Shown here piece after piece: positions 1 to 23,411 of a stretch of DNA of 64,000 bases. A model generated the notes under the pieces. That model saw only the letters and a program-made list of their open reading frames with translations. It had not been told where the DNA came from and searched no databases. This DNA is from Chrysomallon squamiferum (taxonomy: Eukaryota; Mollusca; Gastropoda; Neomphalida; Peltospiridae), in contig CM022667.1 in NCBI GenBank assembly GCA_012295275.1, positions 14,219,705-14,283,704 on the forward strand, in the 5' to 3' direction. A program made the position numbers and the translations under genes. The first letter of the stretch is position 1. Each line of letters begins with the position of its first letter.

Positions 1-155
1 AGTTTTCATCGAATGTGTGAAAGCCACTGAGAAGTAATCACGTAACATAACATTACAATCAGCGTATCGTAACTGGGTTAAGTTGAAATCCCTCACAACA
101 AAGAGAAAGACGCAAGCTGTAACATCTTGGTCCAATCTGATACAAATCAGCTTAC

Positions 156-4670
<4,515 letters not shown>

Positions 4671-4712
4671 GTTTGTCGGAGGTCCAGACTAAACAGCACT
4701 GAATGTTTTTAA

Positions 4713-4730
4713 CGATATATATATATATTA
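4713..4730 (-). promoter_or_regulatory. TATA-like AT palindrome upstream of A1 start
   Basis: An alternating TA tract inside an inverted repeat (AACGATA...TATCGTT) lies about 45-60 nt upstream of the A1 ATG, the position at which B-type copies carry TATATAA. The same sequence precedes A2. A core-promoter role is inferred from position. Confidence 0.4.
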
Positions 4731-5536
4731 TCGTTTAGCATTCATTAGAATATTTGTTCTCTATTAACATCCGTTAAAATGATTATTGTAAATTAATATT
4801 AAAATATTTGTTATCATGCATTAGCATTCATTGTAACATTTACAAGTAAATGAGTCAGAACGTAGGACGTGGCCTACATCTGTGTAACAAGACTGACCTA
4901 GAGAGATCAATTAAATAAAAATCATTTAACATAGCAATAGCTCAATTTCCGAGAAAAAGACGGAATGCACTGAGAGGGATGTAAAGTTTGAGGACGAGAG
5001 TAAGTTCATGACGAAAAAAAAAAAAATCGAAAGCCGTGTGCTCTCTTGAATTGTCCAGAAATGACTCGTATAAAATCAGAGGTCATGTACTTTACAGGCG
5101 TGCTTAAACAGCTTTCTAATGGAAGCGAGCCAGAAATTATCTGTCCACAGATAAACGCGTGGCGGTTCCTTCCCTTCATTAAACTGTATTTTAAAAATTC
5201 AGTGGCTTTAAGTGTCGAACAAACAGGCAAAATGGTTAATAGCTCTTGATGAACGCAGATGTTTGAAGATAATTATAATTTCCGAATAACACCGCATTAA
5301 TTAGAAACCTTTACTCATTGTGTTAGAATGTGTAATCTAAGTTATTTGAATTAAACAAATTAGGGAATCTGCAAGACCAATAAACAAAGTAGATTTATAA
5401 GTCGCTATTTTACAGAATTAGCGCCAAGTCGAAATAAATTAGGTGTCAAATGTTGCTAAATTAAATTAAAATGAAGCAGGTGGCAGGTAAGCAGTATAAA
5501 GGCAGATTAAAAATGAGAGAGTCAGAGAGGGAGGGG

Positions 5537-5538
<2 letters not shown>

Positions 5539-5621
<83 letters not shown>
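5539..5621. repeat. (GA)n tract at end of duplicated unit (A1 side)
   Basis: Perfect GA tract. Sequence to its left matches the A2 flank; sequence to its right does not, so it marks the edge of the A1/A2 duplication. Confidence 0.95.
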
Positions 5622-5627
<6 letters not shown>

Positions 5628-6507
5628 AAAACAGATGAATATCAATCGATTCATGTATGTATCAGTCCATCCACGCACCTATATCTGTTTCTGATTCCTG
5701 CAGGCTACGTATCACGCATCTGTCAGTTTAACTAATGTTCGATCTTCACTGTAGTCGAAAATGAACCATTCAGACTGATGTGTATGCGTGTGTGTGTATG
5801 TGTGTGTGTATTATGCGCGTATGTTGCAGTATATGTATGTTTGTATATCTTGTATGTGATCATCTATATAGAGAGAGGAGAGTGAGAATTTTTAACGTAG
5901 ATAAATATTAATAGATTCATATCTATCTATCTATATATATACGTTCATTCGTGCATGTCATCCTACCATATCTCTCTCTCTCTCTCACCTTCTTGCTCCC
6001 ATCATTTTCCTCACAGTCAAACGATGACATTGGACACCTCTATTAGAAAGTCACATTAAAACAGACATCCGATATTTTAGAAGATTTCTTTTAAATAAAC
6101 TCTCACACGAACACATCAACTATTCAGCTACTGTTAACAATACAAGTAATTGAAACTAAACTGCCGCAGGTTTTACAGTGAAATATGGGAATCACGAAGG
6201 GATTTCTCCAGTTTACACTATAATGTAAAATAAACAGGAAATGTCAACACGTTAACATACCACAGAATAGACTTTATGAAACAGGGAAGACGTTATCAAG
6301 ACGTAGGTTTTCAGTATGTTAGTTACGATATGCAATTTTAGTCCCTTTCGCAAGTGATATATAACTTTATATTATTCTTGTCTTTCCGTAGAAGGAAGTC
6401 GAGTTTGAAAGGATATGTAAAAGATCGCTGTACAATAGATTTTTTGTTTTTTTAAATAGTTCGTTTCTAATATTTTGATATACTGTTACATCTGCCTAAT
6501 CTTCAAT

Positions 6508-6611
<104 letters not shown>

Positions 6612-7034
6612 GTAATAAAGTAATAAAGAAGACAGATAATAATAATACAAAAATTAATAAATACATTTTTATTATTATTATTATTATAACAACAAAAAAT
6701 AATAATAAATTATTGTTAATACTCTAAAGGTCGATGGAAATACAATGATTAAAGATTCATGAATGAATACTGTATCCATGCATTTTAATAAAAGAAATAA
6801 TTAGCTGTTTTAAATAACGGTATCAGGTGAAGAGACCCCGCTGTTAAATATTTATGTACACTTTAACACAGATGTGCATATAGCAAGGGAATTAACACAG
6901 TATCGAAAACAAACTAATGAAAAACTGATCTGATGACACGCAAAGGTTAAAGTGGGCGCTTTAGCAGTGGTACTCAGCCTTCTTGTTAAATGTATTAACG
7001 AAGAGTCTTGTAAGCAATTTTTAAATAGAAATAC

Positions 7035-7521
7035 TGAAGAAATTTACCTGTTAATGATATTTGTCTGCACAAGTTTTGTTAAAATACTTTTGTCTTTCTA
7101 ATTGTTTCTTACTTTTATGTTCTACCGGAATCTGGATTTATATATATATATATATATATGTAAATGTATATGTATATGTATATATATATTTGGTTCTTAT
7201 TAATGAGCAAACTATAATTAAATTAGCAAGTTGATGTGAACTTTGATAACTAATTAATGCTGGATAAACCAAGAAATTTACCTGTTAGTAGTATTTGTCT
7301 GCACAAATTTTGTTAAAATGCTTTTGTCTTTCTAATTGTCTCTTACTTTTATGTTCTATCAGAATCTGAATTTTAATATACCAGTATATCTATATCTAGC
7401 TATCCTTCTGTCCGTATATATATATATATATATATATATCATTGTTATTAATTATCAAACTATAACTAAATTAGTTAGTTGATGTGAACTCTGACAACTA
7501 ATTAATGCTGGATAAACCAAG
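7035..7521. repeat. Tandem duplication, unit about 240 bp
   Basis: Two adjacent diverged copies, about 7035-7274 and 7275-7521. Both begin near AAATTTACCTGTTA, share TTTGTCTGCACAA and TTACTTTTATGTTCT, contain a central TA run and end near TAATTAATGCTGGATAAACC. No coding potential seen. Confidence 0.8.
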
Positions 7522-8163
7522 GGAGTTAATCAGCGTCCATTTATAGATTTGGGAATTATCTCCCCTATTAAAGGTATACTAACAAAATTGGTTTACACAA
7601 AGGACAGTAACTTACATTTAGATTATATACGATGCTGGCACATAATGGATAACAGACTGAAAAACCAGAGCCCAGATTAAGTTGTTTTGTTGTTGTTGTT
7701 CATATAGTATGTATGTGAATTCAAGTGTTAAATTAAGACGATTAATGCGGTTACTTCAGACAGGCTGCAAAATATATTTCAAAATAGCATGAGAATCGGT
7801 TCAGGTTCGAATAGAATTATATAATTATTTATATGATATCAATCTCCTATTTTCTTAATTATTATTGTTATTATTATTATTATTATTATTGTCGTTGCTG
7901 TTGTTGTTATTATTATTATATTATTTTCTTATACTATACAAGAGATCAGACTCTGCCATTTCCCACTGCCGCCCTTCATCGATTTATACCTGGGAGTATT
8001 GTATATCCACGTTTCAAAATGAAACGACTCCACAATAGAATATCCGTATAATTATTACCACTCAATACATTCACGTTTAGTATTTACAGTTGTGTTTTAC
8101 GTGACAGACAGGGTACGACGGCAGAAAGCCCCAAACTGAACAAAAAAATACCAACATTTATTC

Positions 8164-8259
8164 CTATATTAGACTGCTCTGGGTCAAGTCAGGTAATGCT
8201 GTACCGTACGTGAACACCTCAGATGACAAGTAGGTGGAAAACAGTTCTTCGGTTCCACA
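8164..8259 (-). pseudogene. Orphan exon 8 relic of the family
   Basis: On the minus strand this piece reads in one frame to a TAG stop and aligns with the C-terminal part of exon 8 of A2: it keeps EELF, a Y..S.E segment, the FTYGTAL segment (MTYSSAL in A2) and LTQ.SL before the stop. The rest of exon 8 and any acceptor are missing. It lies just downstream of the A2 3' end, so it may be the tail of a lost copy. Too diverged to derive from the recent A1/A2 event. Confidence 0.75.
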
Positions 8260-8682
8260 TTCATACGACTAACCAACAGTACATATATATCAGATTCACT
8301 GCTCGAGATAAAAATGTTCGACGCCTAGATAAATACAACAAGAATTAGTTATATAGGAAAAATGAACAGATACAAAGAAGACATATTTGCACTTGAATCG
8401 CAACTAACAACAGTTAGGATAAAACAACGGCATTATGCCTGTAATTAGTTGAATTAAAGAGAAAACTTTAGTTAAAAAAAAAATATTCTGTTTAAAACAA
8501 AACAATATCGTACCTGTTAACATTAAGCTAATTTTATTTTTTTCCAATTCTAACTGAGAGCAGGAAGAAGAGAAAAAAAACAAAGAAAAAAAGAATTACG
8601 CTTACGTTGCTCGCGGGGACTAATTTTGTGTTTAATTGAAGTCGTTATTGCGTTAAAGCATTTAAATAGAAAAAATAAAGTT
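8260..8682. other. A2 downstream flank, nothing recognised
   Basis: A-rich unique sequence between the relic and the A2 stop codon. AATAAA overlaps the A2 stop region on the minus strand, but it is too close to the stop to call as the poly(A) signal. Confidence 0.6.
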
Positions 8683-14254
<5,572 letters not shown>

Positions 14255-15117
14255 GTTTGTCGGAGGTCCAGGCTAAACAGCACTGAATGGTTTTAACGAT
14301 ATATATATATATTATCGTTTAGCATTCATTAGAATATTTGTTCTCTATTAACATCCGTTAAAATGATTATTGTAAATTAATATTAAAATATTTGTTATCA
14401 TGCATTAGCATTCATTGTAACATTTACAAGTAAATGAGTCAGAACGTAGGACGTGGCCTACATCTGTGTAACAAGACTGACCTAGAGAGATCAATTAAAT
14501 AAAAATCATTTAACATAGCAATAGCTCAATTTCCGAGAAAAAGACGGAATGCACTGAGAGGGATGTAAAGTTTGAGGACGAGAGTAAGTTCATTACGAAA
14601 AAAAAAAAAATCGAAAGCCGTGTGCTCTCTTGAATTGTCCAGAAATGACTCGTAAAAATCAGAGGTCATGTACTTTACAGGCGTGCTTGAACAGCTTTCT
14701 AATGGAAGCGTGCCAGAAATTATCTGTCCACAGATAAACGCGTGGCGGTTCCTTCCCTTCATTAAACTGTATTTTAAAAATTCAGTGGCTTTAAGTGTCG
14801 AACAAACAGGCAAAATGGTTAATAGCTCTTGATGAACGCAGATGTTTGAAGATAATTATAATTTCCGAATAACACCGCATTAATTAGAAACCTTTACTCA
14901 TTGTGTTAGAATGTGTAATCTAAGTTATTTGAATTAAACAAATTAGGGAATCTGCAAGACCAATAAACAAAGTAGATTTATAAGTCGCTATTTTACAGAA
15001 TTAGCGCCAAGTCGAAATAAATTAGGTGTCAAATGTTGCTAAATTAAATTAAAATGAAGCAGGTGGCAGGTAAGCAGTATAAAGACAGATTAAAAATGAG
15101 AGAGTCAGAGAGAGGGG

Positions 15118-15118
<1 letters not shown>

Positions 15119-15212
<94 letters not shown>
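15119..15212. repeat. (GA)n tract at end of duplicated unit (A2 side)
   Basis: Counterpart of the tract at 5539-5621. Sequence beyond it is unrelated between the two copies. Confidence 0.95.
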
Positions 15213-15214
<2 letters not shown>

Positions 15215-15868
15215 AATTAAGTGTCATTGCATGTTCATTGTTTTCATAGCTAGATTTACCATCATCATCATCATCATCGTTATTATTACAGTGGTATCTG
15301 CTTTGTACGGATACCAGTGTGGCCGAGTAAACGTGTGAGTATATTGCATGTGTTCTTTCATCAGAGGGACAAAATTTGAATACATTTGTAATATTTATTC
15401 ACATCCATCACATCAGTGCTCATAACAAACGTAAGTCGTCCTAAAATACAGCAAATATATCGAGTTCATTTTTTGTATGTATTTTTGCACGTCATAAAAC
15501 TCATAAAAAACATAAGGTATATTTATGTTAAAAAAAAAAATGTTACTTTTGAAACCAAACTGCAACTCCGAATTTTGAGTTGTTGCTAGTCGCACCATCT
15601 TTTGGGGTTTAAAAGTCAGCTAAAACGCGGTGTTTATAAAGCTTAACTATGTCTTGAATGATAGTGAATTACTGAATTGTAAAAATTATTATTCAAATGG
15701 GTTGAACTCGCACAATGTGGCGTACAAGCGTTTGGCGATTTTACATACACTACAGCCGATCCAGGATTCAGAACGTGAGTGTCATATGTGTTTCTGTATG
15801 TGTCAAAATGTGAGAATGCTTATCTTGGTATTATATTTATTTGTAGTGTGTCTAGTAGTGTCTTGTGT

Positions 15869-15984
<116 letters not shown>

Positions 15985-16977
15985 CGCGTGTATATGAGCC
16001 TGTGTTGTTGTTGTTGTGTGGGTGTCAGTACGTAATATTTAGCTTTCCTCTGTTTATTTTTACACAACTGCTGCCATTGCCCTTTTTGTTGATATGTGAT
16101 TGTAATCAAATTATGGAGCCAGCTTGTGCTTACTGAAACTAATAAATTCAGTACAACAAAAGGACACGATAGCATCTCGCCTTGATCTATTATTGAATTT
16201 TATTGCCTGAATCCTGCTGCGAAAAACACGCGAACATCATCATAATTTTATTTTAGTTTTGTCTAATTCAAATCCTTCGCGGAAAACCTATAACAATAAC
16301 TTTTAACCTTTCATGCAAGGAATAAATGTTCTTAAAATTATTTATTTAAACCCTTAAGGTCCGACGAAAACTTGTATGAACATAGCTTCCACATATCAAA
16401 TGAACGTCGCAAGAATGCTTTACTTAAATCTAACTGATTGTGTTGTCACTTCCAGTCTTTGCTAAAAATCAGATTTCTCAGCACCGATCAGAAATATAAC
16501 ATTTAAATAAATGAACTGCTTTCATTTCTTGATTTAAAACGATATTTCACAGTAGTCGAAATGTGTAACACTGAATGTCTTTTATGCAGTCTATATCGGC
16601 CATAATAATAATAATCTAATTTTACTTACCATTTGTCCAGTTCCTATCTCACACTTGTTTATCACGCAAAAAAAAAGGTATATTCTTTAGGCTCATGAGA
16701 AGGTACACATACAATATACTCTACAGCTAATCGAACCAAAGTAGCAGCAACTGATTGCAACTATAAACCTGAGCCATTTGTATGACACAGTGTAATCGTA
16801 AATTAAAAATATTAATTAAAACATTAAATGCTTCATCTATGTTTTACATAAAATAGATAACATTATACGTGTGTGTTTATAAACGTATCTAATGAGATAA
16901 AATGAATGATTACTGATTTTGTTTTTCAGTGACATTCTGGACAAAATTTAATCTGCCATTACACGACGAAATGTACG

Positions 16978-17174
16978 TTCGACAATATGGAAGACTGCGC
17001 ATGAACGTAGATTTTGTTTTCGTAAATCCCACCTTCCTTAAAAAAAAAAAGTATGTGAAGTTCTGAAAGCTTTTCTACGATCTGAGTTAGAAGTGAGTGT
17101 ATGGAGGATCTGTGTGCACCGAAACAGCAAACTGTACAAGACAAAAACAAAACGTAAGTAAGTAGTTTGGAAAT
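16978..17174 (-). pseudogene. Relic of an A-type exon 1
   Basis: The minus strand reads SKLLTYV, FLSCTVCCFGA and SSIHSLLTQI, clearly an A-type exon 1. The start codon is ATT instead of ATG (17172-17174). After SELHI an A-rich stretch (plus 17040-17050) replaces the normal codons; an EGGIYENKIYVHA segment follows, and similarity is lost before the rest of exon 1. No other exon accompanies it. It is a third, broken A-type copy between A2 and B. Confidence 0.8.
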
Positions 17175-17451
17175 GTTTCAAAGTAAGAATACAATAATAA
17201 GAAGAAGAAGAAGAAGTAAAAAAATAAAGTTTTAATCCACATATATAATAAAGTTAAATGTATTATTATTAAAAAATAAAAAACATTAATAATGAGAGTG
17301 ATGTGTTATGTAAGAAGACTGACGATACTTTAATACGCACGTGAAGCAAACAAGTCATACTGTTAGACTTAATATAACGCAAGTGGAAAAATTATCTGAT
17401 TATTCATTATGCGTTTAATAGCTGTATGTTTTCATGAATAAAAACAGCCAA

Positions 17452-17494
<43 letters not shown>

Positions 17495-17834
17495 TAAATA
17501 TTACAAAACTTAGAAAGAGCTAAATATTCACCAGTATTCATTATTTCTGATGAAACAAATCATTATCCGTGTTTAGGTGTTATTTTTTACATCCCGAACA
17601 TTCAGCTGGATGTTGCATAAGATCAATTTCAAGCAATGAAATTTCTGACACGAAAAGACATTCTGAATATACTGTTTCTTTTGATTTTTACTGTAGGATA
17701 AAGTATATTTAATTACCATACTGCTGTCACCGTAAATAATGTCGTCATGCTTTACTGAACTGCTGGATCTGTCCATTTATTTGTATTCAAATCTCATTGA
17801 TCGTTGATAGGCCATTAGTAAATAATGCTAAAGG
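17175..17834. other. 5' flank of B
   Basis: Holds (TAA)n near 17452-17490. From about 17560 onward it matches the flank of E (about 43500-43700, inverted); the last 90 bp before the TATA box are shared with C and D as well. Confidence 0.75.
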
Positions 17835-17841
17835 TATATAA
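17835..17841 (+). promoter_or_regulatory. TATA box of B (TATATAA)
   Basis: TATATAA within AAGGTATATAAACG ends 49 nt before the ATG at 17891. The same motif sits at the same distance in C, D and E, supporting a local core promoter and a very short 5' UTR. Confidence 0.6.
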
Positions 17842-17890
17842 ACGAAATGAACTGCTTAATTTTCTCATTGTTCTTTATGTTTATAATAAC

Positions 17891-18545
17891 ATGTTGAAGT
17901 TATATGTAAGTATTCAGTTTGTATCTTTCATAGCATGTTGCTGCTGTGTAATCAACTCGTCCTCGCAATCACTTTTGTCCCGTCTCGCTGAAAAGGTCTC
18001 GGAACTTCATATAAACTCTGGTAAGAATGCTGGATTGTACTCAGACAACGTGTACATCCACGTACCGCCTTCCAAGGCGCCTCACGAACACCAAAAGGGC
18101 TGTAGTGATGTCAACATATTTCGGACAGAATGGATTGTCGTATGTCTCCTGGAAGCGTCACTGTACAGTGGGATTCCGTTCGTAACATCGCAAGAACTTC
18201 TTTCAACATTAACAGCAATCCGTAGAGGTCAAGATAAAAATGTTCCGTACAACACTTCGGCAACTAACTTTTATGAACAGACATACAATGTGGCGGAAGA
18301 CTGGTGGATGAATATCCAGCCAACTGACTGTAACTTTGACAACATGGCTTATTTGTCTGCCGAGGAAATTGCTCAGTATCTGCAAGAGAAAGGTTATGAA
18401 AACGCGGACACATTTGCAAAAGCAATACGGAACGAGTAAGTATTTAGATTTCTTCAAATACATTTAACAAATTAAAACAAATCTCCGCCAATAGGCTTTA
18501 TCGTTTAGTGCCAATACTTTCCAGAATACATATATAGAATAGAGT

Positions 18546-18577
<32 letters not shown>

Positions 18578-20609
18578 TTATTTATTTATTTATATTCACA
18601 TTTAGATATTGAACCTTGTTTTCCTTTTTTCTGTTTTACGACAGATAGAAGGTTTTTACAATGTATCTACGCAAAACTATTGTGCTGAAATTTCTAACCT
18701 GTTTCTGCGAATGCATTTTAGACAGGTTTTGATCAGTTCGGTGATGTTTCGTGTTTGTAAACAACTGTCGCTAACTGTCACAGGTAGGGACTCTACCAGC
18801 TAGTTTACATTGCAGTTGCGCCTTCGTTTGAATAGTTTACATCTCAAGTAATCAAAATCAGCTTAACGATTTTGCCTCTGATTTTGCTTTCTGTGAAGTT
18901 TGTTGAATCGAACAAACTTTGTTTTTCATCGTTAGAAAAAAAAAAGCAAATGCAAAAGCAAAACAAAGAAAGAAAAGAAACCATTTCCGTTCTGATCATT
19001 TGCTGTCAGAAATCATACAAACAGGTGTATATATATATATACATGCACACATAAATCATTTCATTGTCATTCGCAGCTTGTGGGAAAATGCTGTTACAAT
19101 AAACCCTCCTGATTTTGATGGCACATTCTCAAATCTAGCAATTGGAACTCTTCTGGAAGAAACAAGAAAACTCTTCCCAGAAGGCCGCAGATACTGGATG
19201 GAAGGAAATGCCAATTTTTCTTCTAGCTTAGAGAGTATAAAAAAATTTGCTTATCGACCTTTTGCAGATGACTTCACTAAAGCAATAGCCCCCAAATCGT
19301 ACTACTTCCTGCGCCATTTCATTCATGAAGCTGAAGCTAATGGCGATGACCTCAGTATCGTTTCAACGTGGGTGAGAATAATATGACAATTTGTTGTTGT
19401 TGCTGCAGTAACAGTAGTAGTGGTGACAGCGATACTGATGCTGCTGTAAGCAATGTTTTAACGATATTGCAATCAATACATGTTATAGTAGAAGTGGTAA
19501 TTGTATTACTAACAATAAATATTATAGTGGTAATAGTAGTTGTAGTAGTGGTGGTGCTGTTGCCGTGGTAATGGTAGTGCTGGTGGTAATAATAATACTG
19601 ACTGCAGGTTGCAAAAAAGTATATAAGAATTGGTGGAAGTCGTAGTAGTAATTTGCAAGTGGAACTGATGGCGATGTTAATAGAAGTAATAGTAATGGTA
19701 GTAATATTACTGTTGCTGTTGTTGCTGTAGCAATAGTACTGGTGGTTGTAGAATAGTGATGGTGATAGTAATAATACAGAGTGATGTTGGTAGTAATAAT
19801 AAAAATAGTAGTAGTACAGTGGTAGTAGTAGTAATAGTAGTGGTGATGGTTTTAAATGTAATGGCAGTGCTGGTAGTACTAACAGTAGTGGTGATGGTGG
19901 TTGTGATTGTGGTGTTGGTGTGCGTTACTCTACTAATAATTAAGTGTATTATCTCAGCCACTAAACGAGTTCCAGGCTCATTGGGATGCGTCACTACTTA
20001 CTAACACCATCGATCTGATGATTTGTCACCGAGTGGTTTGCACAACGACAGAGGCCATATTGACAAAGATTCTTCCTGCAAAGACATTGGACGACCCAGA
20101 GCTACAGGTTTGAAAACAAATACATCGCTAATGCTTTCATTTCAGTCAAATAAAAATACAAAAAGATAAATTAAATAAATTTAAAGAAAAAAGCAAGAAA
20201 TAAATTAATTATTATGAAGGTGGGAACTAGTTAAAGAACATGAGAGATGATACTTTTTTCGATAATGTTTATATATATATATGTATATATAATTATTGCA
20301 GGGAATAAATTGCACGGAAAAGTACAGGGAATTTCATATGTATGTAGTATATATTATGACACACATGAATATAAAAATAAAAATTATTTCTTTTCTCTAT
20401 ATAGAAGATCTACCTGAATACCACATCACTAATAAAGTATATGACTGTAAACAACTTTTGTGAACGCCCAGATCTTGCTCTGAACTACTATGGTTCTGTT
20501 AATTCTTTTTACTGGTTCCTATCTAGAACCTTGTCAGTGATTGAGAGATTCAAACTGCGAGAAAGTCTGCCACATCCTGTAAGTGTTTATACACCTCATT
20601 ACATCTTAC

Positions 20610-20707
<98 letters not shown>

Positions 20708-23379
20708 TTTCTTAATATACATATAATTATTATTATGATGATTATTATTATTATTATTATTTTACATTCAGTGAAGGATGGGAGAAACTGCAAACTGATT
20801 TTCTCAAAAATGCTCATTGTGGTATTATTAAACAAACGTATACTAAACCAGCAAAATTTATAATCATTTCACTTTACCGATCATCATTTGTATCACTGGA
20901 TCTCTTATTCAAAGTAATATCAGATATGGAATATGGGTTACAATGCTCATTTACATCTTTATATCATTTTATTAATTATATCTACATTTTCAGGCAATCA
21001 TTGTACATTATGACACAATAAAAGAACTCCTGAGAGGTCAAATAACTGGACAAATATTAGCACTCGTTAAACCTGGTGACAACTCAGACGAAATCTATTT
21101 CGATGGTATCCTTGGAGATGTGACTGCTGTAAGTAAAGTAACGGTTGTACTTATTAGTTTCAATATCTGTTATAATTTTTCTATCTATCTATCTTTCTCT
21201 CTGTATATCAATGTACATATCTCTTGATCTGTATGTTTAAGTATGTATGTGATTGCATATGCATATATATATATATATATATAATAACTATTGTAAATGT
21301 AACTGCTATACCAAAACAGTAAAGTATACCATTTGTTGTACCGTATATACTTGTGTACATGGCGACCTTATGTATAAGTCGATGTGTATTTTAAGACCAA
21401 AAATTGCGTCATTTTAGGTATTACTTGTGTATAAGTCGGCTGTAGATTCCAGGCACCGTCACTATTTTTAGACCAGTGTGACAGTGCCATGAAGGCCTAC
21501 ATTGTAAGCGTTCTGTAACATAACTTGCACGAGCTGTAACTTGCACGAACATACCATAATAACGTAAATGCATGTATTACACGAGCTATAGCCTAAATTT
21601 ATCATAAATAGTATCTCTTTAATGTAATAGGTCTAACATGGAGACCTAACTTACCGTTATATTTAGCCGTTCTATGATTTACAAAATTTGTCGGTAGTGG
21701 ATATTAATGACGATTGCAATATTATTTCACCAAATTCTTTACAATTAAACAAGTGAGTTTTGTTTATGAAATTAGGACCGATATTTAGTGCAATTTGGCA
21801 GAGAAGTCTGCATTCCTAGATCACTGCAAGATGCCGTAAGGCATAAAGCCGTGCTGACGGTTTTCTCGCTTTAAAATGTATTTTTATGTCATTAAACGGA
21901 AGAATATCATGTTTTACATTCATATTTGGTTTTGTTATGTAATTTTTCAAAATTTTTTAAACGATAAAATTATATTTTTGAAAAGCTGAAAGACCGCGAT
22001 TATTTTACACGCATCCCGTAGCAAAAAATAGTCAAAATGGCAACTCTTCAGCAACAGCTACAAAAGCATTACCTATGTATAAGTCGACCCCCAAAATATT
22101 ACCTTAATATAGTCTCCCAAAAATTCGACTTATACACAAGTATATACGGTAAATGTAATATTCACGCTACTGACTATGTGCTGTTTTATAATGAAAAATA
22201 GAAAAGTATATCAAGACGCTATGCGGATGAAATGAAGTGCTTCAGTGTACGGTATCGCTGACGAGTGAAAGGTAGCCATTCCGTGCGGCAACTTTAACAA
22301 TACGCTTTTCTGTTTTGTTGACGAATTCGATTACACAGAATTAATAGACGTGTGCTTGTGTGCGGAAATGATCGTCCACTGTATATTGTACGAGTTTCCT
22401 CTAGTACTGCATTATATGGGATTGTTCATTTGTGACATTATACGAGATAAATGACATGCTGTCACTTTATTTGATTTTATCACTTTATTCTGTTGATACT
22501 TAACATTATAAACGACTTATTCACGATTACTGATAAACTTGCATTGTGCTCTACTCTTATTGTATTTCAGGGAACTAATGTAGATGACCGGCTGTCGACC
22601 ACGGCCATTGTGTTAAGTACCTTGATGAATAGCTGGTCTGTGTTCGATTCCGACACTAAGACGTTGTCCTGGTTCAGTGGTGAGCTTGTCTTGCTGTTTT
22701 TGTTGTTGCTAAATCTGTTGGAATTATAGACATAAATGCAAGTATGCGTTTGGTATAAATACCAGAAGGATAATAAAGAGCTACTTTTTCGACATGGAAG
22801 CCGTAAGTAAGAAACAAAAATATATATTTTTAGAAGGAAGCGCCAAATACTCAATTAATGCTTTGCATACTTGCTTCTGTACCGATTTTACACCCATTTC
22901 TAAATCCACTTCCTTTCGAAACGCAGAATAAACTTCATATAGATCAGTATCGCATACGTACGTTTTTTATTCAGAATTGTTCAGTGTATTGTATCTTGGT
23001 GTTGTTTTGCATGTTTACCTGCAGACACGTCGACAGATGTTCATCAGACCGTGACGGCAGGTTGCAGGTGGCTGGAGAAAAATATCTTAGGAAGTCGATA
23101 CAAACATAAAGACGCGTTTTTCACGGGAGGGTTTGTAGGTCCGGATGTACGTATTGTGTATGTGTGTCCGCGTGTACGTGTGTGTGTGTGTGGGTGTTTT
23201 AGTGTGTTAATTTTACGTAATGAAACAAAAGGTCTTAGTGATTAATCTATAAAGAAATTAAGTTTAAATTAAACTGAGAAATAAGCCAGACATAACAAAA
23301 ATATCAGTTAATAACATTTTCCTTTAAAAATAAAAATAAAAAGTAAAAATAAAAATAAACATAAAAATAAAAATAAAAA

Positions 23380-23411
<32 letters not shown>

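Noticed and set aside
17825-17890. Upstream in-frame ATG of B as start (also 26381 in C and 34973 in D)
   Set aside because: It lies before or at the TATA box, is not conserved in A, and the later ATG gives the signal peptide of matching length.
18609-18803. Conserved frame in intron 1 of B (also C, D, E)
   Set aside because: Conserved only because the introns were recently duplicated; no family counterpart in A or F/G.
19368-20004. Val/Ile- and Thr-rich frames in intron 2 of B, C, D and E
   Set aside because: Translations of GTA/GTT-type low-complexity sequence between exons 2 and 3.
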